Source: Hyalangium gracile (GTDB lineage Bacteria; Myxococcota; Myxococcia; Myxococcales; Myxococcaceae). From it: a stretch of DNA of 64,000 bases. The notes below the pieces were generated by a model, which saw nothing but the letters and a program-made list of their open reading frames with translations, had not been told where the DNA came from and searched no databases. Positions 53,728 to 60,999 of the stretch are shown here, piece after piece. The position numbers were made by a program, and so were the translations under genes. Positions within the stretch are counted from its first letter, which is position 1, and each line of letters opens with the position of its first letter. The stretch spans positions 62,001-126,000 of the forward strand of contig NZ_JAHXBG010000006.1 in NCBI RefSeq assembly GCF_020103725.1, in the 5' to 3' direction.

Positions 53728-54230
53728 ACCCGCGTCAGGCCGCCATCCATGGCGGTACCCGCGGAGCGGTGAGCGCCCGGGGCCGTGGCGGGCTCGGCGC
53801 GTGAGAGAGCCTTGGCCAGGCCCCAGTCGATGACCAGCGTCTCGCCGAACCCGAACGCCTCGGTCATGAAGCGGGACTCGGCCCTCCGCAGTGGGCGAGA
53901 GCATCTGCTTGAGGGCCACGGGCCTGCCGAGCCTCAGGTCCTGGCCGCGCAGGATTCGGTCGATGCCGCCGTGGGCGATCTCCCCCTTGATGAGGTGTGG
54001 GCAGGGGCCACCACGGGCAGCGGCTGATCTGGAGCAGGCCTCTCCGGGAGCGTCCGGGCCAGGGAGCGTCCGGGCGGAGGGCAGCGTGGCGGCATCCCCG
54101 ATGCCAGAGAGGGCATGCCCATGGGCGGAGAAGCAGGAGAAGGAAGGGTTCCAGACGAAGCCGACGCGTCGGTGGGGACACGCGCATCGACGGGTTTGAC
54201 CTGACTCATGAATCTCCGCATGTTCTTGAT
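53728..54230 (-). pseudogene. Deleted and frameshifted Ser/Thr kinase remnant
   Basis: Three shifted frames rebuild a kinase. An N-terminal part starts MSQVKPVDARVPTDASASSG at about 54206. A second frame gives LIKGEIAHGGIDRILRGQDLRLG and VALKQML, the glycine loop and catalytic Lys. After a jump a third frame gives FGFGETLVIDWGLAKALS, the metal-binding DFG-equivalent of this kinase group. The stretch between, with the catalytic HRDLKPAN loop, is missing (about 90 codons). The upstream 54190-54290 stretch is unusually AT-rich. Confidence 0.5.
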
Positions 54231-54373
54231 TTGATTGAATTTAATTTTTAAGTTGGAGTTACCCGTCCGCGAACGAGCAGAGGGCTTCCTCTTTTTCTGG
54301 GACGGAAGCCGGGTCCGGCCCTCCTTACGGGGCAAGCCTGAATCTCTCAGCTCGCATTGCGGCGGAGGTCCCC

Positions 54374-55408
54374 ATGAAGCTCAAGGTCCTGGTCTCGGTG
54401 ATGGTCTCCCTCTCCCTGTTCGGTTGTGGAGGGGGCGAAGCGCTGGCTCCGGCGGAGTCCGATGTTCCGGGCACGGCGTCCCAGGCGGTCTCGGTGAACG
54501 ACAACCCCGGCTTCCTGATGGTCTACAACGTGAACTACGAGAACCTGCCCACCGCGACCGAGCAATGCGCGGGGGACTGGCAGGACCTCATCTATTACAT
54601 GAAGACGCAGGCGTACTCGCCGGACGTCTTCATCGTCCACCAGATGAGCGGCGCCGGTCAGGCCGCCACGCTCGCGCAGTTCATGGATGACAACCTGCCC
54701 GGGCTGTACGCCTCCATCGTGGCCGAGGCGAATCCCGACGCCATGAACAGCCCCTGTGGCCCCGCGAAGGACTACCAGACCAACGCCATCATCTACCGCA
54801 CCGGGCGCCTGCAGCCCATCTCGGGCACGAAGGAGACGTGGCAGGTCTACAAGGGCGCCAATGGCTCGTGCGTGATGAACACCCAGGCGCGCTCCATCGG
54901 CGTGCGCATGGCGTTCACGGACCTCGTCACCGGCAAGAAGGTCGTCATCGGCTCGGCGCACTGGCCCACCAACCAGGAGGGACCGGCCTCGGACCCCGGA
55001 TGCGCCGAGAAGAACATCCAGCTCACGGACACGAAGATGCGCGGGGTCGCGGGCGCCAACCTGATGGTGTGGGGCGTCGACGCCAACGAGAGTGACTACG
55101 GCAGCAACGGCTACAAGGATTGGTACAAGCGGGCGAACTCCCAGCTCGCCAGCACCATCAACTACAACTGGAACGATCCCATCTACGAGGCCTGCTCGGG
55201 CGGCCGGAGCTGCCTCGCGGACAACTGGACGGTGGGCTCGGGTGCCCGCATCGACTTCCTCTTCTTCAACGCGGCGGCGACCTCTTCACATGGACACACG
55301 GTGACCTACAACGAGGGGGATGCCGCCGACGTGCAGTTCACCGGGAGCGACCGGGACGACCTCAACTACTCGGGTCACCGAGCGCAGAGCGCTCGCATCC
55401 GTTATTGA
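54374..55408 (+). CDS. EEP-fold-like lipoprotein
   Basis: A 344-residue protein with signal peptide and lipobox (SLSLFGC). The domain resembles secreted endonuclease/exonuclease/phosphatase proteins: VYNVNYENL, a DVFIVHQM strand where the family has a QE-type metal ligand, GSAHWPTNQ, VWGVDANESD (GDxN-like) and a C-terminal YSGHRAQSA (SDHxP-like). The first metal-ligand Glu appears to be missing (HQM), so catalysis is uncertain. Cys pairs suggest disulfides. Surface-anchored location; substrate unknown. Confidence 0.68.
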   Translation: MKLKVLVSVMVSLSLFGCGGGEALAPAESDVPGTASQAVSVNDNPGFLMVYNVNYENLPTATEQCAGDWQDLIYYMKTQAYSPDVFIVHQMSGAGQAATLAQFMDDNLPGLYASIVAEANPDAMNSPCGPAKDYQTNAIIYRTGRLQPISGTKETWQVYKGANGSCVMNTQARSIGVRMAFTDLVTGKKVVIGSAHWPTNQEGPASDPGCAEKNIQLTDTKMRGVAGANLMVWGVDANESDYGSNGYKDWYKRANSQLASTINYNWNDPIYEACSGGRSCLADNWTVGSGARIDFLFFNAAATSSHGHTVTYNEGDAADVQFTGSDRDDLNYSGHRAQSARIRY

Positions 55409-55551
55409 GGCGCGGGCAGGGGCCGCGACAGAAGCCTTGGCTGGCGGAGGAGTGAGCAGGCGTGCCAGTGTGCACCGCCGGTCGCTCGACGCCGTGCTCC
55501 AGGCATGCGAGACGCGGTGCGCGAGAGTGGCCCCACGGAGTCGATGAACCC

Positions 55552-56952
55552 ATGGAAGTAGCAGCGTCGTCGCAGGGAGATGTGCAGGCAGAGCCTCGCC
55601 TTGGGCTGTTCCGACTGACCTGGCCCATCTTCTTGGAGCTCCTACTGTTCATGCTGATGGGGACGTCGGACACGCTCATGCTGAGCGGCGTGTCCGACGA
55701 CGCCGTCTCGGCGGTGGGGGTGGTCAATCAGTACGTCTTCATCTGCATCCTGAGCACGGGTGTCATCGGCAACGGGGCCGCCGTCGTGGTGGCCCAGTAC
55801 CTGGGCGCTCGGAGGAAGCAGGAGGCCGCCCGAATTTCTGCGCTCGCCCTCACGCTGAACCTCGGGCTCGGCATCACGGTCAGCTCGGGCCTGCTGCTGC
55901 TGGGGGACACCCTGCTGGGCGGGATGAACCTGGAGGGGCAGGTGCTCGCGTATGCGCGGACGTACCTGCACCTGGTAGGCGGCTTCATCTTCCTGCAGGC
56001 GCTGATCAACGTCTTCTCGGGCCTGCTGCGCACCTACGGCTTCACCCGGCAGTCGATGTTCGTCTCGCTGGGCATGAACGTGCTGCACGTGGTCGCCAAC
56101 TACGCCCTCATCTTCGGCCACTTCGGGCTGCCAGCGCTGGGGGTGAAGGGCGCGGCCATCTCCACCGTGCTGAGCCGGGCCGCCGCGCTGGGCGTCTTCG
56201 CCTGGATGCTCTACCGCGTCATGCCGGTCCGGATGGTGCTCCGCGACTACGTGACGTTCTCGAGGGAGTACATCCAGAAGATCCTCAAGGTGGGCATCCC
56301 CTCCGCGGTCGAGCAGATCACCTATCAGGGCTGCCAGACGGCGTTCCTGTACTTCATCACCTCGCTGGGCTCTGTCGCGCTGGCGTCTCGGCAGTATGCC
56401 CACTCCATCTCCCAGTACGTCTTCCTGTGCAGCCTGGCCATCGGGATGGGGACGGGCATCATCGTCGGGCGGCTGGTGGGCGCTCGCCGCGGCGAGGACG
56501 CGTACCGTCAGGCCCTGGAGAGCCTGAAGTGGGGCCTGGGCATCACCGTCGTGGTGGATGTGGTCGTCATCCTCTTCCGCGAGCGGCTGGTGGGTCTGTT
56601 CACGGACAATGGCGACATCATCCAGGTGACGGCCCAGGTCATCGTCCTGGGCTTCCTGCTGGAGACGGGACGGTCCTTCAACCTGGTCCTGGTCAACGCC
56701 CTGCGGGCCGCCGGAGATGCCCCCTTCACCGTCTACATGGGCGTGCTCTCGATGGCCTGCATGAGCGTGCCCCTGGGCTACTTCCTGGTGTTCCGGATGA
56801 ACATGGGGCTGCCCGGGGTGTGGCTCGCCGTCGCGACCGATGAGTGGCTGCGCGGCGTCACCATGTGGCTGCGGTGGCGGAGTCGGGCCTGGGAGCGACA
56901 GTCGCTCGTGAAGCCCGAGGCGGAGCCAGCCGCCGTGGCGGTTGGCGGGTAG
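55552..56952 (+). CDS. MATE-family multidrug/cation antiporter
   Basis: A 466-residue protein with 12 predicted membrane helices in two six-helix halves, the MATE layout. Typical signatures are LTWPIFLELLLFMLMGTSDTLML near the start, NALRAAGDAPFTVYMG in the C half and GVVNQYVFICILSTGVIGNGAAVVVAQYLGARR in the N half. MATE proteins export cationic or aromatic compounds using H+ or Na+ gradients. GGAG lies 11 nt before ATG 55552. No obvious regulator or biosynthetic partner is adjacent. Confidence 0.93.
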   Translation: MEVAASSQGDVQAEPRLGLFRLTWPIFLELLLFMLMGTSDTLMLSGVSDDAVSAVGVVNQYVFICILSTGVIGNGAAVVVAQYLGARRKQEAARISALALTLNLGLGITVSSGLLLLGDTLLGGMNLEGQVLAYARTYLHLVGGFIFLQALINVFSGLLRTYGFTRQSMFVSLGMNVLHVVANYALIFGHFGLPALGVKGAAISTVLSRAAALGVFAWMLYRVMPVRMVLRDYVTFSREYIQKILKVGIPSAVEQITYQGCQTAFLYFITSLGSVALASRQYAHSISQYVFLCSLAIGMGTGIIVGRLVGARRGEDAYRQALESLKWGLGITVVVDVVVILFRERLVGLFTDNGDIIQVTAQVIVLGFLLETGRSFNLVLVNALRAAGDAPFTVYMGVLSMACMSVPLGYFLVFRMNMGLPGVWLAVATDEWLRGVTMWLRWRSRAWERQSLVKPEAEPAAVAVGG

Positions 56953-57066
56953 CGCCCCAGCGAACCCTCGAGAGCTGCGGGTCTGGAGCTGGAGCTATCC
57001 GGCGTTCTCCATGCCGTTGCCCGCGTGCAGGTGCACCAGGACGTGCGTGGCCTGCTCCCGAGGACT

Positions 57067-57918
57067 TCAGTGGATATTGCCGAGGATCATCAGGGCGATG
57101 ACCCAGTCGAGGCCCAGCTCCACCGCTGCGTACGTGGAGCCCACGTGCGAGGTCCCGAAGCCGAGGCCCATATGCCCGAGCGGCCCCCAGAAGAGCTTCA
57201 GCCCCGCCTCCACGCCGACATTGGGACGCGCGCCTCCTGAGCGCAGCTGGGTGCCCGCAAGCACCCGCGCGTAGGGTGCCGCCCAGTCCGAGACGAAGTA
57301 CTGGTAGCCGACGTACCCGTTCAGCTCCACTCGCGACGAGTACGTGGTCGACAGCGTCAGGTTCGCACCCACGTTGAGGCGCCGTGCGAGGAACGCCATG
57401 GGCTGGACGTTCACGTCCATCGCCACGCCACTGCCGCCCGTCACCCCGAAGCGGTACGCCAGGACGAACTCCACCACGGACTTGTCGATGGAGAGCGCCT
57501 CGTAGCGCAGGCGCTCCGCGCCCAGCGCATCGCCTCGTGCCGCGGAGAGGTCCGCCAGGGCCTGCGCGCCCTCCACCATGTTGGCGTCGTAGGACTTGTG
57601 CAGCGGCGGCGCGGCTCCGTCCAGATCGCCGTGCTCCATCCGCAGCCGTCCTTCGGTCAGGCAGGCCGTCGTGTCGTTCCATTGGCAGGCCCGACCGTAC
57701 GCCGCCGCCGCTTCCTCCCATCGGCCTTCGCCCAGGAGCTGCTCTGCCCACGCGTTGCAAGCGCCCAGCTCACCGGCGTCGCAGCGTGATGCGAGATCGG
57801 TGGGCGTCTGCACTCCCGAAGGGGAGAGCGTGGCGCATGCCGACAACACACAAGGAAGCAGCACCACCCACCAACGCACGGCATGGCGCGGGCCACGCTG
57901 GGCCACGGAAGTGTCCAT
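57067..57918 (-). CDS. Lipoprotein with TPR/Sel1-like repeats and beta-barrel-like C-terminus
   Basis: A 283-residue protein with signal peptide and lipobox (VLSAC). Residues ~45-130 contain Sel1/TPR-like helices with Cys-containing repeats (CDAGELGACNAWAEQLLGEG, AAYGRACQWNDTTACL). The C-terminal ~140 residues alternate as beta strands with aromatic ends (VGYQYFVSDWAAPYARVLAG, HMGLGFGTSHVGS). Probably an outer-membrane-associated protein. It lies 13 nt after the small Cys-rich frame that follows the RADAR genes, on the same strand, but no functional link is evident. Confidence 0.72.
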   Translation of the reverse strand: MDTSVAQRGPRHAVRWWVVLLPCVLSACATLSPSGVQTPTDLASRCDAGELGACNAWAEQLLGEGRWEEAAAAYGRACQWNDTTACLTEGRLRMEHGDLDGAAPPLHKSYDANMVEGAQALADLSAARGDALGAERLRYEALSIDKSVVEFVLAYRFGVTGGSGVAMDVNVQPMAFLARRLNVGANLTLSTTYSSRVELNGYVGYQYFVSDWAAPYARVLAGTQLRSGGARPNVGVEAGLKLFWGPLGHMGLGFGTSHVGSTYAAVELGLDWVIALMILGNIH

Positions 57919-57931
57919 GCGCGGCATTCAA

Positions 57932-58135
57932 TCACGAGCACGGGGTGGCCCGCCCACGGGGCTGGCCAGCATCCCGGGGGAGAGCCCCGTCTCGTTCCCT
58001 TTCGTCCCCGTCAGGCGCTCCGAGTTCGAGTGCGCATACCGGCGCTTCTTCTTCGACGGGATGGCAGATGCGCACCTTCTCGCCGTTCTGTCCGCAGGTC
58101 TCCGAGCACGCCGGCGGAGGACACTCAATCTTCAT
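57932..58135 (-). CDS. Possible small Cys-rich protein downstream of rdrB
   Basis: A 67-residue frame: MKIECPPPACSETCGQNGEK followed by VRICHPVEEEAPVC, giving five cysteines in the first 35 residues, and a charged, disordered tail. AAGGA lies 9 nt upstream of the ATG. It starts 50 nt after the rdrB stop on the same strand and could be a third operon gene. No family recognised. A competing frame over the 3' half reads KKKRRYAHSNSERL, so a frameshift or a different product cannot be excluded. Confidence 0.3.
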   Translation of the reverse strand: MKIECPPPACSETCGQNGEKVRICHPVEEEAPVCALELGAPDGDERERDGALPRDAGQPRGRATPCS

Positions 58136-58185
58136 CGAACGCATTCCTTGCCTGCCGGGTGGGACCGTCCCGACCACGGCGCTGA

Positions 58186-60999
58186 TCAGTCGTACTCGAT
58201 GAATGGTTTGCGCAGGTAGTGCTCCAACTCGTGCAGCAGCTCGTCCGCCATGCCCAGGGCGGTAGGTCTCCAGGGCACGGTGAAGCGCGCGTCCATGCTC
58301 GTCTGGCGAATCGCGGTCAGCCACTCCTGCACCACCCGCTCCGAGTAGCCCGCTCCCGTCGCCGCCTCGTGCAGCAGCGAGTACTCCCGCAGCAGGAAGG
58401 TGCTGAAGACGATCGGGTCGTCCGCCCCGAGCGCGATCGGAACGGGCGGAGGAGCACCCTCCTGCGCTTGCGGTGGAAACAGCCGCAGGATCGGGTGGTT
58501 GCGCAGGTCCAGCAGGTCGCCGATGAGCAGGTTGCTGGAGGGGTTCACCTCCACGACGATGCCTCGGGCCCCCACGAGCCGGCGCAGCCCGTCCTGCACG
58601 GTCTGCAGCGCCGCCACCTCCGAGTCATCCAGGGCAATGTCCACCAGCCGCTGCCCGCGCTGGAAGACGGCCTCATCATCGCGGTACGCATGCAGGAGCC
58701 TCCGCACCTGCCTGTGCCCTTGCACCTGCAGCCAGTCCAGCCGCTCGAACGCGCGGGTGAAGGCATCCAGCCCCACGCCTCCCTCGCCTCGTGACAGCGG
58801 CGGACACCAGAGCTGGTGCAGCACGTGGTGGGCTTCGGCCAGCTGGTGCGGCAGATAGCACCTGCCGAAGACGAGCTCGGACAGCTCGCGGAGCTTGTTC
58901 TCCACCTGGGGGGGCCGCCCCGAGGGGGGCTGCACGCTCAGCGCCACGGGGAGCCGGTGGTTGCTGTACAGCCTCCACTCGAAGACCAGGTCCCACAGCC
59001 GATCCTCGGCCGGCATCATCACCGCGCCCACGGACTCGGCCCATATCCGTGGCTCCACGCCCAGGGCGGTAGCATGCCCCAGGCGTCCCCCGGAGCGATC
59101 CAGCTGGTAGTAGACGCACTCGAAGATGCGGCGCAGCCCCTCCATGAGGTGGCGGTAGTCCTCGCCCACGTGAGCGGTCATCCGCAGCGGGGGCGCGTTC
59201 CTGGATGCGCTCGAGGCCGCCGCGCGGGCCGCCGCCTGGCGCACGTAGCGGAAGAGCGGCACCACCACCCACGTGGGCACGCTCAGCTCGTCCGCGGCCA
59301 CGTCCAATCCACGCACCAGCCACAACATGCGCGGCACGGCCGCCAGCAGGTCCGCCGTCGCCTGGGCCATCAGGGACTGCTTGTCGAAGTATTCCGCGAA
59401 GCGGCCCCCCAGCCGCACCTGCTCGTACTCCTGGCTCTTGGGATGAGGCTCGGCATAGGTGCCCATCCCGTACGCCGGTGGGGCGCCGCGGGCCCACTGC
59501 CTCCTGGGGTCCCTCGACTTGTTGAGGTGCAGCACCACGCCGAACTCGGGTGTGGAGCCACTTCCCAGGCTACTGCCCGTCTGCTCCAGCACGTGCCGCC
59601 AGGAGCGCGTCAGCCACCACAGATCCTGGGCCAGCGTCATGGAGTTGCTCGCGGGGGTGATGCGGACCTCCAGGGCGGCGATGGGCTGCCCCCCTCCCGC
59701 CACGTGGTAGGACACCTCGGCGCGGGCGGCGCTCAGCGGGCCCCGCGCCACGTGCACCCGATCATAGAAGCGGATGAACCACTGCAGCCCCGCCGTCATG
59801 GGCCGCTGCACGTAGGCGCGGTAGGTCAGGCACCGCGCACGCACCACCTGCCAGAAGAGGTGGCTGAACAGCTCATCCTTCACCGCTCCCTCTTTCTTGG
59901 CGGCCTCCGCTTCCAGCCACTCGAGCCGCTCCAGGGCATGGCTGACCAGCCAGCGCTCTCCGGCGTTGGGCTTGGACAGGTGCAGGCGGACGGCAAGGGG
60001 ATCGCACCGCCTCCACACCTCGTCCAGCGTCTCGGGGGGCTCGAAGCTGTTGCGGGCCGCCGTCGGGTGAAGGTCCTGATAGAGCCCGTGCAGCGCGGTG
60101 AAGTCTGGCAGCAGCGCGAGCCGGCCCCGCGCCAGTGCCTCCAGCGCCTGCCGCAAGACGCGGTGCCGCCCGGGCAGCCAGCCCCGCGAGCGCTTCAGGC
60201 TCCACACGAAGTCTGGCAGCAGCGCGTCGTCCGAGCGCAGGAGGAACTCGGCCAGCACGCAGCGCGCCACCGCGGCGGCCAGCAGCCAGCGCAGCAGCTC
60301 CTCTCCATCCCTGGAGGGCAGGCCCGGCCCCTGCACCGCATCCGAGCGCAGGCCTGGAGCTCCCAGGGCCGACAGCAGAGAGGCCCACATGAGGGGAAAG
60401 TCCATGCCCGCGCCGATGTGGTGGTGGATCTCCGTCACCCCTCGGTCCAGCAGGCGCCGCACCAGCAGGGGCGGCTCGATGTTCACCCGGGTGGCGGGCG
60501 GGGAGACTGGCATGGCGGCCAGCAGCAGATCCTCCGGCAGCGCGAAGGTGAGCCAGCGGTAGTGGGTGAGGGCATCCACCGCCTCGATATCGCTGCGCTG
60601 GGCCACCTCGGTGACGCCCGGGCGCCGCTCCAGGTGCGTCAGGGCCAGGCGCCGCAGGTAGCGATGGAGCGGCACGCCCCTCAGGGGCTGCCTTTCGTCG
60701 GCGTCTCCGGGCGGAATGAACCAGAAGTGGTCGCGCACGGCGATGAGCCGGTCGAGCGACCAGCCGCTGGCGTGCTCCGACAAGCTCTTCTCGCACTCGC
60801 GCCACAGCTCCCGGGTGGGATGAGGCTGGCTGTGGCTCATCCGCCCGTCCAGCTGGGGATCCAGCACCGTCAGCGACGTCTGGAAGGCCTTGAGGTGGGT
60901 CAGCGGAAAGCTGGCCACCTCGGCACGGATATAGGCCTCGGGCACGCGCCGGGGCGTCAGCGTCCCGAGGCCCAGCTGCCCCTGCCCCGCGCCGCTCAC
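58186..60999 (-). CDS. rdrB: RADAR system adenosine deaminase RdrB
   Basis: A 937-residue protein. The start GTG 60999 shares the GTGA with the rdrA stop. All adenosine-deaminase metal and catalytic motifs are present in order: EIHHHIGAG (HxH, 192-194), TAHVGED (His610, Glu613), RLGHATALG (His642), VNPSSN (819-823), NHPILRL (835-836) and LGADDPIVFS (858-866). The large size with helical insertions between the first two motifs is that of RdrB, not of free-living adenosine deaminase (~330-350 residues). RdrB forms giant assemblies with RdrA and deaminates adenosine in RNA or ATP/dATP on phage infection. Function is inferred from motif order and partner. Confidence 0.9.
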   Translation of the reverse strand: MSGAGQGQLGLGTLTPRRVPEAYIRAEVASFPLTHLKAFQTSLTVLDPQLDGRMSHSQPHPTRELWRECEKSLSEHASGWSLDRLIAVRDHFWFIPPGDADERQPLRGVPLHRYLRRLALTHLERRPGVTEVAQRSDIEAVDALTHYRWLTFALPEDLLLAAMPVSPPATRVNIEPPLLVRRLLDRGVTEIHHHIGAGMDFPLMWASLLSALGAPGLRSDAVQGPGLPSRDGEELLRWLLAAAVARCVLAEFLLRSDDALLPDFVWSLKRSRGWLPGRHRVLRQALEALARGRLALLPDFTALHGLYQDLHPTAARNSFEPPETLDEVWRRCDPLAVRLHLSKPNAGERWLVSHALERLEWLEAEAAKKEGAVKDELFSHLFWQVVRARCLTYRAYVQRPMTAGLQWFIRFYDRVHVARGPLSAARAEVSYHVAGGGQPIAALEVRITPASNSMTLAQDLWWLTRSWRHVLEQTGSSLGSGSTPEFGVVLHLNKSRDPRRQWARGAPPAYGMGTYAEPHPKSQEYEQVRLGGRFAEYFDKQSLMAQATADLLAAVPRMLWLVRGLDVAADELSVPTWVVVPLFRYVRQAAARAAASSASRNAPPLRMTAHVGEDYRHLMEGLRRIFECVYYQLDRSGGRLGHATALGVEPRIWAESVGAVMMPAEDRLWDLVFEWRLYSNHRLPVALSVQPPSGRPPQVENKLRELSELVFGRCYLPHQLAEAHHVLHQLWCPPLSRGEGGVGLDAFTRAFERLDWLQVQGHRQVRRLLHAYRDDEAVFQRGQRLVDIALDDSEVAALQTVQDGLRRLVGARGIVVEVNPSSNLLIGDLLDLRNHPILRLFPPQAQEGAPPPVPIALGADDPIVFSTFLLREYSLLHEAATGAGYSERVVQEWLTAIRQTSMDARFTVPWRPTALGMADELLHELEHYLRKPFIEYD

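Noticed and set aside
57928-58128. A Lys/Arg-rich small frame (KKKRRYAHSNSERL) as an independent gene
   Set aside because: It lacks a ribosome binding site and overlaps a better-placed frame; kept only as a competing reading.
58186-60999. Ordinary adenosine deaminase of purine salvage
   Set aside because: The protein is far larger than salvage enzymes and is translationally coupled to a large ATPase, matching RADAR.
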